Shown here: positions 25,382 to 33,514 of the stretch, piece by piece
Layout of the letters: each line of letters opens with the position of its first letter
How positions within the stretch are numbered: position 1 is the stretch's first letter
Assembly (NCBI GenBank): GCA_964569315.1
Contig: CAZMUZ010000010.1
Coordinates: 1-58,876, forward strand
Direction of reading: 5' to 3'
Length of the DNA: 58,876 bases
Source of the DNA: CADEFF01 sp964569315
GTDB taxonomy: Bacteria > Pseudomonadota > Alphaproteobacteria > Dongiales > Dongiaceae
Notes under the pieces: model-generated
Seen by the model: only the letters and a program-made list of their open reading frames with translations
The model's database searches: none
Told to the model about the DNA's origin: nothing
Translations under genes and position numbers: made by a program

Positions 25382-25921
25382 GTGAAATTCCTGCTCGGCG
25401 CGAGCCGCGCCGTCGACTGGATCAATCGATGGGTCGGCAGGTTCGCCGCCTGCTGCGTGCTGCTCGCGATCCTCATCAGCGCGGGCAATGCGGTATCGCG
25501 CTACAGCCTCGGCCTCAGCTCGAACGCCTGGCTCGAGATCCAATGGTATCTCTTCGGCGCGATCTTCATGCTCGGCGCCGCCTATACCCTGAAGATGAAC
25601 GAGCATGTGCGGGTCGACCTCATCTACGGCAGTCGTCCGCCGCGCGCGCGTCTCTGGATCGATCTCGCCGGCCATATCCTCTTCCTGATGCCGGCCGTGG
25701 CGATCCTGGGCTGGATGTGCTGGCCGCTGTTCGTCGAGTCCTTCGTCCACAATGAGATCTCGAGCAATGCCGGCGGGCTGCCGCGCTGGCCGGCGAAGCT
25801 GCTCCTGCCGCTCGGCTTCGCGCTCCTCGCCTTGCAGGGCCTCGCGGAGATCGTGAAGCGCATCGCCATGCTGACCGGCCATCTCGAGCCGTCGGTCGCC
25901 TACAGGAAACCGCTTCAGTGA
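25382..25921 (+). CDS. dctQ: TRAP transporter small permease (DctQ)
   Basis: A 179-aa four-helix membrane protein (RFAACCVLLAILISAGNAVSRY…LEIQWYLFGAIFMLGAAYTL…EHVRVDL) typical of the DctQ subunit. GTG start at 25382 with AGGGGAAA upstream. It overlaps dctM by ATGA. Supports Na+-coupled import of an organic acid together with DctM and a periplasmic binding protein. Confidence 0.88.
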   Translation: MKFLLGASRAVDWINRWVGRFAACCVLLAILISAGNAVSRYSLGLSSNAWLEIQWYLFGAIFMLGAAYTLKMNEHVRVDLIYGSRPPRARLWIDLAGHILFLMPAVAILGWMCWPLFVESFVHNEISSNAGGLPRWPAKLLLPLGFALLALQGLAEIVKRIAMLTGHLEPSVAYRKPLQ

Positions 25922-27324
25922 TCCCTTTCGAATGGATGGCCCCCCTCATGTTCGGGGGCCTCATTCTCTTCATGCTCATCGGCTACCCGGTCGCCTTCTC
26001 GCTGGCGGCGGTCGGGCTCTGCTTCGGGTTCCTCGCCATCGAGCAGGGCTTCTTCCCGGCGATCCTGATGACGGCCATGCCGGAGCGCATCTTCGGCATC
26101 ATGTCGAACGAGCTGCTGCTGGCGATCCCGTTCTTCACCTTCATGGGGATGGTGCTGGAGCGTTGCGGCATCGCCGAGGACCTGCTGGAGGGGGCGGGAC
26201 AGCTCTTCGGGCCGGTGCGCGGCGGGCTTTCCTACGCCGTCATCCTGGTGGGTGCGATCCTCGGCGCCGTCACCGGCACGGTCGCCGCGTCGGTGATCGC
26301 CATGGGCGTCATCGCGCTCCCGGTCATGATGCGCCACGGCTACAGCATGCGCCACGCGACCGGCGTCGTCGCGGCCTCCGGCACCATCACGCAGCTCATC
26401 CCGCCCTCGCTGGTGCTGATCGTGCTCGCCGATCAGCTCGGCCGTTCGGTCGGCGACATGTATGCCGGGGCGATCGGCCCGAGCCTCGTCCAGGTGGCGC
26501 TGTTCTGCGCGTTCGTGGCGCTGGTCAGCGTCTTCCGGCCGCAGGACGTGCCCGCGCTGCCGCCCGAAGCGCGGACGCTGCGCGGCTGGCCGCTCATCGC
26601 GAAATGCCTCTGGGGCATGGTGCCGTCGCTGGCGCTGATCTTTCTTGTGCTCGGCACCATCCTGATGGGGCTCGCCACCCCGACCGAGGGCGGCGCCATG
26701 GGGGCGGTCGGCGCGCTGCTGTTAGCGCTCCTCAACCGGCGGCTCACGCCGGCGCTGCTTTGGCAGAGCATGGACGCGACCATGCGGATCACCGCCATGG
26801 TGATCTTCATCCTGATCGGCTCTAACCTCTTCACCCTCGTCTTCCGTGGCGTCGATGGCGATCTCTGGATCGAGAACATGCTGACGGCCCTGCCGGGTGG
26901 CGCGGTCGGGTTTCTCGTCGTCGTCAGTCTCTTCGTCTTCCTGCTCGCCTTCTTCCTCGATTTCTTCGAGATCGCCTTCATCATCATCCCGCTGCTGGCG
27001 CCGATCGCGCACAAGCTCGGCATCGATCTCGTCTGGTTCGGGGTGCTGCTCGGGGTCAACATGCAGACCTCCTTCATGCACCCGCCCTTCGGCTTTGCGC
27101 TCTTCTATCTCCGCGGCATCGCGCCGCCGCAGGTCAGGAGCGCCGACATCTATTGGGGTGCCATCCCGTGGGTCGGCCTGCAGCTCATCATGGTCGCGAT
27201 CGTGATCCTGTGGCCGGAGCTGGTGACGGGATTCCTCGACGCCGCGCCGACGGTCGATCCCTCCACCATCGAGATCGACATCCCGGCCTTCGACCAGCCG
27301 ACCGAGCCGATCCAGATTCAATAG
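25918..27324 (+). CDS. dctM: TRAP transporter large permease (DctM)
   Basis: A 468-aa polytopic permease with about 12 helices; FFTFMGMVLERCGIAEDLLEGA and the TGTVAASVIAMGVIALP segments are standard DctM motifs. The C-terminus has an extended hydrophilic Pro/Asp/Glu tail (~30 residues) beyond the last helix, common in the subgroup that pairs with TakP-like binding proteins. Confidence 0.9.
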   Translation: MIPFEWMAPLMFGGLILFMLIGYPVAFSLAAVGLCFGFLAIEQGFFPAILMTAMPERIFGIMSNELLLAIPFFTFMGMVLERCGIAEDLLEGAGQLFGPVRGGLSYAVILVGAILGAVTGTVAASVIAMGVIALPVMMRHGYSMRHATGVVAASGTITQLIPPSLVLIVLADQLGRSVGDMYAGAIGPSLVQVALFCAFVALVSVFRPQDVPALPPEARTLRGWPLIAKCLWGMVPSLALIFLVLGTILMGLATPTEGGAMGAVGALLLALLNRRLTPALLWQSMDATMRITAMVIFILIGSNLFTLVFRGVDGDLWIENMLTALPGGAVGFLVVVSLFVFLLAFFLDFFEIAFIIIPLLAPIAHKLGIDLVWFGVLLGVNMQTSFMHPPFGFALFYLRGIAPPQVRSADIYWGAIPWVGLQLIMVAIVILWPELVTGFLDAAPTVDPSTIEIDIPAFDQPTEPIQIQ

Positions 27325-27455
27325 CGCCGCCGCCGGGCGCCATGCGCCGGATGCCCTCCCGGATACCATCGATGGCGGAGGGGCTGCGCGCGGGCACGCC
27401 TGATCCCCCGTCATCCTTCATGGGCGGGGGCGATACCGGGGAAGCGGATTCCGGC

Positions 27456-28547
27456 TCAGCTCTTCTGCGCGGCGCGCTGGAACACGTAGTTGTCGTAGCT
27501 GTTCTCGGCGACGCGGAACCAGAGGAACTGCTCCTCGCGGAAGACCTTCCAGGACTCGTAGACCTTCCTGAAGTTCGGGTTCGCCGCCGCGGTCTCCTCA
27601 TAGAGCGCGAAGGCGGCGTCGTAGCAGGCGTCCATGATCTCCTTGGAGAAGGGACGAAGCTGCGTGCCGCCGGCGATGAGGCGGCGAAGCGCCGGCATGT
27701 TGAGCGCATCGTAGCGCGCCAGCATCTGGAGATTGGATTCCGCGCAGGCCGCTTCGAGCACCGCCTGATAGGCGGGCGGCAGCGCGTCCCATTGCGCGAG
27801 ATTGACATAGAGGGAAAGCTGCGGCCCGCCCTCCCACCAGCCCGGGTAGTAGTAGTATTTCGCGATCTTGTTGAAGCCGAGCTTTTCGTCGTCATAGGGC
27901 CCGGCCCATTCGACCGCATCGATAGTGCCCTTCTCGAGCGCCGGATAGACGTCGCTGCCTGCGATCTGCTGCGGCACCACCCCCACCCGCGTCAGCACCT
28001 GGCCGGCATATCCGCCGACGCGGAACTTGAGCCGATCGAGATCGGCGACGGTCTTGATCTCCTTGCGGAACCAGCCGCCCATCTGCGCGCCGGTATTGCC
28101 GGCCGGAATCTGGCGGATGTTGTAGCCCTTGAAGAACTCGCGCATCAGCTCGAGCCCGCCGCCCCGATACATCCAGGCGTTCTGCTGGCGCGCATTGAGG
28201 CCGAAGGGGAGGGTGGTATCGAAGGCGAAGGTGGGATCCTTGCCCACATAGTAGTAGCTCGCCGACTGGCCGCACTCGACGGAGCCCGCCTGCACCGCGT
28301 CCAGCACCTGCAAGCCCGGCACCACCTCGCCCGCCGCGAAGGTGCGGATCTGGAACTTGCCGTCGGTGGCGCTCGCCACGCGCTTCGCGAAATCCTCGGC
28401 CGTGCCGAAGATCGTGTCGAGGCTCTTCGGGAAGCTCGAGGCGAGGCGCCATTTGATCTCGGGCGCCGATTGCGCGATGGCCGGTGCGGCGATCGGCGCG
28501 GCGGCAAGCCCGGCCGCGGCGGCGGTCAGGAACTGACGGCGTTTCAT
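27456..28547 (-). CDS. TRAP transporter substrate-binding protein (TakP-like)
   Basis: A 363-aa periplasmic protein with a Tat-like signal (MKRRQFLTAAAAG, cut after AIA). Segments FDTTLPFGLNARQQNAWMYRGGG, AGNTGAQMGGWFRKEI and VEWAGPYDDEKLGF place it in the subgroup of the dimeric Rhodobacter TakP, which binds alpha-keto acids such as pyruvate. It is convergent with dctQM, so its expression is uncoupled from the permeases. Confidence 0.87.
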   Translation of the reverse strand: MKRRQFLTAAAAGLAAAPIAAPAIAQSAPEIKWRLASSFPKSLDTIFGTAEDFAKRVASATDGKFQIRTFAAGEVVPGLQVLDAVQAGSVECGQSASYYYVGKDPTFAFDTTLPFGLNARQQNAWMYRGGGLELMREFFKGYNIRQIPAGNTGAQMGGWFRKEIKTVADLDRLKFRVGGYAGQVLTRVGVVPQQIAGSDVYPALEKGTIDAVEWAGPYDDEKLGFNKIAKYYYYPGWWEGGPQLSLYVNLAQWDALPPAYQAVLEAACAESNLQMLARYDALNMPALRRLIAGGTQLRPFSKEIMDACYDAAFALYEETAAANPNFRKVYESWKVFREEQFLWFRVAENSYDNYVFQRAAQKS

Positions 28548-28633
28548 GAGCGATTCCCCTGTGCTGGCCGGTGCGGCCTATTGGGCGAGCGGCGGTCCGT
28601 CTGCGGACGCGCCCACGCCTTCTTCGGGGCCGA

Positions 28634-28661
28634 ATTATAAGGCGTCCGACCGAACCGACAA
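28634..28661 (-). promoter_or_regulatory. Sigma-70-like promoter of the TRAP binding-protein gene
   Basis: On the minus strand TTGTCG (complement of 28656-28661), 16 bases, then a consensus TATAAT (complement of 28634-28639), 87 bases before the ATG. The perfect -10 in a GC-rich background suggests strong independent expression. Confidence 0.55.
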
Positions 28662-28710
28662 CGGGCGGAAGACGCGGGATGACGGGGCGGGACGGGTCGC
28701 CGGAATCGAT

Positions 28711-29601
28711 CTAGCGGCGCGCCGCCGGCTTGCCGTTCGAGGGCGCCATCGCGCCCGGAAGCTTGCGCCCTGTCTTGTCTGCCATGGCGCCCGCGCTTTT
28801 GGCCATGCCTGCGTCTTTCGCCATGCCTGCGCTTTTGGCCACGGAAGCGTGCGTTTCGCCGGATTCCGCCTGCGCCATGGCGGCGAGCCGGCGCCTGTCC
28901 AGCACCGTGATGAAGCCGCGATCGACGCGCAGCAGGCCGATCGCCGACCAGCTCTTGAGCTGCTTGTTCACCGCCTCGCGCGAGACGCCGAGCATCTCCG
29001 CGAGGTCGGTCTGGGAAAGCTTGATGTCGATGCGCACACCGTCGTCCGTGTCCCGGCCGTGGGCGATCGAGAGCGACTGAAGCTGGCCCGCGAGCCGGGC
29101 ATTGAGGTCGAGGAAGGCGAACTCGCTGAGCCGGTCCGTATTCTCGCGGAGCCGGTCGCAGAGCAGCTCGATGATGTGTCGCGCGAGCCGCCCGTCGCGC
29201 TGCAGGAGGTCGAGGAAGGTCGCGCGCTCGATCACCAGCAGCATGCAGTCGGCGGCGGCTTCGGCGGCGGCGGTGCGCGATAGCCCGTCGAGCAGCGCGA
29301 TCTCGCCGAAGAGGTCGCCGGGCTCGAGCAGCGCCAGGGTCAGGGCCTTGCCGGCGCGCCCCACGACGGAGATCCGGATCAGGCCCGTGATGACCGCATA
29401 GAGCGCGTCGCCCTCGTCGCCCTGCTGGAACAGCGTCTGCCCATGCGGGATGCGGCGGGTGGTGGTGATGCGCGCCAGCCCCGCGAGCAGGTCCTGCGGC
29501 AGATCCTTGAAGATGAAGCTGCGGCGAAGCAGCGCTTCGCGCTGCGCGGCGTCGAGCGTCGTCTCCGTGCCTGTCGGCGAAGGCTTCGCGCGTTCCGTCA
29601 T
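28711..29601 (-). CDS. Crp/Fnr-family transcriptional regulator with repeat tail
   Basis: A 296-aa regulator: cyclic-nucleotide-binding beta-roll (~30-145, with GDLFGEIALLDGLSRTAAAEA as phosphate-binding cassette), long dimerisation helix and winged HTH with recognition helix SREAVNKQL, comparable to CRP SRETVGRIL. There are no Fnr-type N-terminal cysteines. The cassette E and R are present, so cAMP or a related ligand is plausible. The last ~45 residues are an unusual low-complexity tail built on MAK[S/D]AG repeats. ATG 29601 is chosen for family length. Confidence 0.86.
   Translation of the reverse strand: MTERAKPSPTGTETTLDAAQREALLRRSFIFKDLPQDLLAGLARITTTRRIPHGQTLFQQGDEGDALYAVITGLIRISVVGRAGKALTLALLEPGDLFGEIALLDGLSRTAAAEAAADCMLLVIERATFLDLLQRDGRLARHIIELLCDRLRENTDRLSEFAFLDLNARLAGQLQSLSIAHGRDTDDGVRIDIKLSQTDLAEMLGVSREAVNKQLKSWSAIGLLRVDRGFITVLDRRRLAAMAQAESGETHASVAKSAGMAKDAGMAKSAGAMADKTGRKLPGAMAPSNGKPAARR
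28793..28846. repeat. Three tandem 18-bp repeats inside the Crp-like gene
   Basis: Units 28793-28810, 28811-28828 and 28829-28846 (GCGCTTTTGGCCATGCCT type, diverging towards the third) encode successive K-[S/D]-A-G-M-A hexapeptides in the C-terminal tail of the regulator on the minus strand. Confidence 0.7.
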
Positions 29602-29783
29602 GGTCGCGACGGGGCTCCCCAGGAAGCGGCAATCGGTGGCGGGCTGCGGTTCGATGCTGCCTGCGAATGCAGCAGCGGGCAACCCTGGATCCCCCGGCAC
29701 TGCCCCGGGACCGCCGAAAGCCCGGGCTGACACGGGAAAATGCGCCCCGGACCCCTTGGCGGAACAGGCGTTTTCCCGCCCTC

Positions 29784-29799
29784 TGTGACGCCTGTCACA
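29784..29799. promoter_or_regulatory. CRP-type binding site 1
   Basis: TGTGACGCCTGTCACA is a perfect TGTGA-N6-TCACA site (the inner C/G bases also pair). It is 183 bases upstream of the Crp/Fnr-family start and ~180 bases upstream of the DUF1127 start. Confidence 0.65.
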
Positions 29800-29823
29800 G
29801 CCCGGGATATCGGGCGTTTCGCT

Positions 29824-29839
29824 TGTGACGGGCTTCACA
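29824..29839. promoter_or_regulatory. CRP-type binding site 2
   Basis: TGTGACGGGCTTCACA is a second perfect TGTGA-N6-TCACA site. Its centre is exactly 40 bases from that of site 1, close to four helical turns, so two dimers would sit on the same face of the DNA. Confidence 0.65.
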
Positions 29840-29980
29840 GCCAGCCGCTCCGGACGGGCGTAGAACGTTCGGGCTTTCGCGCCGCAGTCCGGGATTGCCC
29901 CGGATGGCGAAGCAGGATCGGGCGACGAGGAGCCGCCTCCCTTCCAGACCGGGCGCGAAACGAACCGATAGGAGAGACCC

Positions 29981-30223
29981 ATGTTCTTCACCGACACGAA
30001 TCGAGCCGATTGGCTGATCGCTCAGGCATTGCTTCCGCGGACCGCGGCTGCAGACCGGCTGGCGGTAGTCGCCTATCATGGCATCAAGCTGTTCGATGTC
30101 TGGGTGGAGCGGGTGCGGATGCGCCGCGAGCTGGCGCGTCTCGACGACCGGATGCTTACCGACATCGGCCTCGACCGCATCGTCGCCGACCGCGAAACGA
30201 ACAAGAGCTTCTGGCAGGCCTAA
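29981..30223 (+). CDS. DUF1127 small protein
   Basis: An 80-aa protein ending in a DUF1127 module: ELARLDDRMLTDIGLDRIVADRE, the RxLxxLDDRxLxDIGL signature. In other alphaproteobacteria small DUF1127 proteins bind RNA or affect phosphate and sRNA regulation. Its promoter region carries the two CRP-type boxes, so it may be a member of a cAMP/Crp-like regulon. Confidence 0.85.
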   Translation: MFFTDTNRADWLIAQALLPRTAAADRLAVVAYHGIKLFDVWVERVRMRRELARLDDRMLTDIGLDRIVADRETNKSFWQA

Positions 30224-30280
30224 GGGCGCGGCGCGCCCTTTCCGCCCGCCGGAACCGTCGATCCAAGGGGAGCATGTTCG

Positions 30281-31660
30281 ATGACACTGCGCGATTGCCG
30301 AGACCTGGCAGTTTCCACCGCCAACCCGACCTCGCTCGCGGCCTATGAAAGCGCGGTCGAGCAGATGCACAGCTACTTCGGCGATCCGGTCACGACGATC
30401 GACGCCGCGCTGGAGCGCGACCCCGAGTTCGTCATGGGGCATGCGCTCCGCGCCGGCGTGCTGACCACCGCGGGCGACCGCTCCGTCGAGCCGATGCTGC
30501 GTCAGAGCATCGAGGCGGGCGAAGCGCTGTGGAGCAAGGCCAACGAACGCGAGCGCGGCCATCTGACGGCGGCGCGTGCCTGGCTCGAAGGCGACTTCGA
30601 GCGCGCCGCCCATCGCTATGCCGGCATCCTCGCGGATTTCCCGCGCGACAGCCTCGCGCTGCAGATCGCGCATCTCGGCGCCTTCTATCTCGGGCAGTCT
30701 TCCTGCCTGCGCGATTTCGTCTCGCGGGTGCTGCCCTACTGGGACGAATCGGTCCCCGGCTACAACTATGTGCTCGGCATGCGCGCCTTCGGGCTCGAGG
30801 AGATGGGCGATTACGAGCGGGCGGAGGCCACCGGCCGTCGCGCGCTCGAGCTGCAGCCCCGCGATCCCTGGGCGGTCCATGCGGTGGCGCATGTGATGGA
30901 GATGCAGGGCCGCGCGGCGGAGGGCGTCGCCTGGCTCAGCGAGCGCGAGGCGAACTGGGCGCCTGACAACGGTTTCGCCTTCCACAACTGGTGGCATCTC
31001 GGCCTCTTCCATCTCGATCTCGGCCACACCGACCGCGTGGTTGCTCTCTATGACGAGCATATCCGCCGGCCCGACTCGAAGCTGCCGCTGGAGATGGTCG
31101 ATGGCTCGGCGATGCTGTGGCGGCTTCATCTGCGCGGCGTCGATGTGGGCCATCGCTGGCAGGAGCTTGCCGGGAGCTGGACCGCCGTTTCCGATCAGGC
31201 CTACTACGCCTTCAACGACGTGCACGCCATGATGGCCTTCATCGGCGACGGCAAGCTCGACGCGGCGCAAAAGCTGATCGGCACGCTCGAGCGCGCCGTC
31301 ACGGGCGTCCACACCAACGCGATGATGACCCGCGAGGTCGGCCTGCCGATGGCGCGCGCCTTGCTCGCCTTCGCGCAGGGCCGCTACGGCGAGACGGTCG
31401 ATCTGCTGCTGCCGATCCGTCCGATCGCCCATCGCTTCGGCGGCAGCCACGCCCAGCGCGACATCATCGCGCTGACCCTCGTCGAGGCGGCGTTGCGCGG
31501 CCGGCAGGTACGGCTCGCCCGCGCCCTCGTCGCGGAACGCATCGATCTGAAGCCGCGCAGCCCGGCCAACTGGGCCATGGCCGCGCGGGCGATGGAACTG
31601 CTCGGCGACCGCACCAACGCCGAGCAGGCAAGGGCCCGGGCGACCCGACTGGCCGCCTGA
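30281..31660 (+). CDS. TTC38-like tetratricopeptide repeat protein
   Basis: A 459-aa cytoplasmic helical-repeat protein. Segments YERAEATGRRALELQPRDPWAVHAVAHVMEMQGR and EGVAWLSEREANW match the TTC38 family found in bacteria and animals. No catalytic motif or signal peptide is present; a scaffold role is likely and the partner is unknown. It follows the DUF1127 gene by 57 bases and may share its transcript. Confidence 0.82.
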   Translation: MTLRDCRDLAVSTANPTSLAAYESAVEQMHSYFGDPVTTIDAALERDPEFVMGHALRAGVLTTAGDRSVEPMLRQSIEAGEALWSKANERERGHLTAARAWLEGDFERAAHRYAGILADFPRDSLALQIAHLGAFYLGQSSCLRDFVSRVLPYWDESVPGYNYVLGMRAFGLEEMGDYERAEATGRRALELQPRDPWAVHAVAHVMEMQGRAAEGVAWLSEREANWAPDNGFAFHNWWHLGLFHLDLGHTDRVVALYDEHIRRPDSKLPLEMVDGSAMLWRLHLRGVDVGHRWQELAGSWTAVSDQAYYAFNDVHAMMAFIGDGKLDAAQKLIGTLERAVTGVHTNAMMTREVGLPMARALLAFAQGRYGETVDLLLPIRPIAHRFGGSHAQRDIIALTLVEAALRGRQVRLARALVAERIDLKPRSPANWAMAARAMELLGDRTNAEQARARATRLAA

Positions 31661-31677
31661 GGCTTGGGGCCTCTCGG

Positions 31678-31708
31678 GGACGCGGGCGGCCCTCCCCCGC
31701 CCGCGTCC
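31678..31708 (+). terminator. GC-rich hairpin after the TPR gene
   Basis: A 12-bp perfect stem (31678-31689 with 31697-31708, GGACGCGGGCGG type) with a 7-base loop, 17 bases after the stop. No T run follows, so it may be a pause or 3'-end-stabilising element. Confidence 0.45.
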
Positions 31709-31759
31709 ATGAGGTTCCGGACTCCCCGTCTTTGCGTTTTCCTATCTTTGCAGACTGAG

Positions 31760-31788
31760 GGCCGGCACTGCAGCGCCGGCCTTTATTT
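31760..31788 (+). terminator. Intrinsic terminator
   Basis: A GGCCGGC/GCCGGCC stem (31760-31766 with 31775-31781) followed by TTTATTT. It would end the DUF1127-TPR transcript ahead of the RidA gene. Confidence 0.7.
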
Positions 31789-31858
31789 CGCCGGCTTGGC
31801 GGCCGCTCGCGCTTCGGCCATGCTCGGGCCCTCGTTTTCCAGACGCCCGAGGTCATCC

Positions 31859-32251
31859 ATGTCCGAGCTCCGCTTCCGCAACACCCCCGCCGCCAACGCG
31901 CTCGACTATCTGAGCCATGGCGTCTCCGACGGCCGGTATGTCTTCCTCGCCGGGCAGCTCGCGGCGGACAAGACCGGCGGCGCCAAGGGACTCAGCAATA
32001 TCGAGGCGGAAACCCGCATCGCCATGGAGCTGCTGGGCGGGGCGCTCGCCGAATTCGGGCTCGGCTATGGCGATCTGGTGCGCACCAACATCTACATGAC
32101 GGATCTGCGCGAGCTCGACCGGATGAACGAGGTCTATCGTGGCTTCTTCGGCAGCGCGCCGACCCCGGCCCGCACCTGCGTCCAGGTCGCCGGCCTCATC
32201 GGCGGCGGCAAGATCGAGATCGACGGCATCGCGCGCCTGCGCGACCGGTAG
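31859..32251 (+). CDS. RidA-family protein
   Basis: A 130-aa protein of the YjgF/YER057c/UK114 family. The conserved Arg for carboxylate binding (ARTCVQV) and the acidic residue of the EIDGIA motif are present, consistent with imine/enamine deaminase activity or a related small-molecule role. Its place at the head of a catabolic island suggests removal of reactive imines produced by amine oxidation. Confidence 0.85.
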   Translation: MSELRFRNTPAANALDYLSHGVSDGRYVFLAGQLAADKTGGAKGLSNIEAETRIAMELLGGALAEFGLGYGDLVRTNIYMTDLRELDRMNEVYRGFFGSAPTPARTCVQVAGLIGGGKIEIDGIARLRDR

Positions 32252-32289
32252 CCATCGGCGGCGAAGCGAAACCCGCCCAGGGCGAAAAC

Positions 32290-33480
32290 TCAGCGGGCGG
32301 CCTGGCGGGCGAGGGCGCCGGCCGCGTTCGCCTCCAGCAAGGCGCGGTTGCGGGCCGCCATCTGACCCGGCGGCGGCGGTGCTGCGTCGCCGGCGACCGG
32401 TATCGCCTTGAGAACGAGCTGCTGCATCTGCCGCACCCGCGCTTCCTTGCCGGAAAGAATGCCGCTGCCATAGCCGCGTGAGCCGAGACCCGCCTGGACG
32501 CCCTCGACGAGATGCACGTCCTCGCGGCCGACGATGCGGTTGATGCGCTGGTTCAAATAGCGCGCGAGCTTCATTTCGCGTCGTGCATCCGGCAGTGCGA
32601 AGGCGCGGCTGCGGAAGCGGGCAGCACCCGGCGCCGCCGGCAGGATCTGGAAATAGTCGATCTGGTCCGGATAGATGTCGAAGGCGAGGTTCGGGAACAT
32701 CGCGTAATAGTACCAGCCGCGGCTCTGCCAGTCCTCGAGATGCGGAACCGGCGGCAGGATCTTCAGATAGTGACGCTCGCTCCAGTTCGGCGACAGCTCC
32801 TCGCGCAGCTTCCCGCCGCCGTGCGACACGCCGAGCGGCTGGGTTTCGAGCCGGTAGGTCGTCCCATAGAGCCGCTGCAGCCCCGGATGCGCCGGCGCGA
32901 CATGGTAGGCCTCGATGTTGTTCTCGACCGCGACCTTCCAGTCGGCCTGGATCGGTGCGGTAACGACGTCTCCGAGGGGCTTCATCTCCTCGATTCGGTA
33001 GCGCGAGAGCGCGTCGCGATAGGGCGCGAACTGCTCGGCGACCGAGGGTCCCTCGCCGCCGAAGCGGATGAAGACGAGGCCCATGAAGATCTCGGTCTCG
33101 ATCGGCCGAAGCCCGTACAGGGTCTTGTCGAGCCCGTCGAACGCCTCTTCCGCCGGCACCGCCACCAGCGAACCCGAGAGATCGTAGAGGAAGCCGTGAT
33201 AGCGGCAGCGGATCGAGCGGCCGCAATGGCCGGCATGCCCGTCGACCAGCCGGAAGGCGCGGTGGCGGCAGACATTGTAGAAGGCGCGGATGCCGCCCTC
33301 CCGGTCGCGCAGCACGATCGCGCTCTCGCCGAGCAGGTCGAAGCGTAAGTAGTCGCCCGGCGCCGGGATCTCGCTCTGATGGCCGACGAGCTGCCAAGTC
33401 CGCATGAAGATCGCCTCGCGCTCGAGCGCGAAGAACTCCTCGTTGCGGTAGATCCAGCCGGGAAGGGTGGTCCAGACCAT
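32290..33480 (-). CDS. Rieske non-heme iron oxygenase, alpha subunit
   Basis: A 396-aa oxygenase. The Rieske [2Fe-2S] ligands are C71-x-H73 and C92-x2-H95 (CRHR…CRYHG); the mononuclear iron site has H193 and H198 in NNIEAYHVAPAH, with Glu190 at the position that is usually Asp. This E-x2-H-x4-H pattern matches carnitine oxygenase CntA and relatives such as GbcA-type demethylases. It could hydroxylate or demethylate a quaternary amine or an aromatic acid. No reductase gene is adjacent. Last gene of a minus-strand series, 34 bases after the class II aldolase. Confidence 0.86.
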   Translation of the reverse strand: MVWTTLPGWIYRNEEFFALEREAIFMRTWQLVGHQSEIPAPGDYLRFDLLGESAIVLRDREGGIRAFYNVCRHRAFRLVDGHAGHCGRSIRCRYHGFLYDLSGSLVAVPAEEAFDGLDKTLYGLRPIETEIFMGLVFIRFGGEGPSVAEQFAPYRDALSRYRIEEMKPLGDVVTAPIQADWKVAVENNIEAYHVAPAHPGLQRLYGTTYRLETQPLGVSHGGGKLREELSPNWSERHYLKILPPVPHLEDWQSRGWYYYAMFPNLAFDIYPDQIDYFQILPAAPGAARFRSRAFALPDARREMKLARYLNQRINRIVGREDVHLVEGVQAGLGSRGYGSGILSGKEARVRQMQQLVLKAIPVAGDAAPPPPGQMAARNRALLEANAAGALARQAAR

Positions 33481-33514
33481 GGGACGATCTTGAAAGACGC
33501 GCGCGAGGCCGGGA

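Larger units (their letters stand above)
29602..29980. other. Divergent regulatory gap between crp-like and DUF1127 genes
   Basis: A 379-base non-coding gap. The middle holds two perfect CRP-type palindromes, listed separately. The part next to the DUF1127 gene contains a GAGAGA ribosome-binding region but no clear -10/-35 pair. Confidence 0.6.

Noticed and set aside
27405..27430. Terminator between dctM and the TRAP binding-protein gene
   Set aside because: Only a 6-bp CCCCCG/CGGGGG stem with a 14-base loop and no T run; too weak to call.
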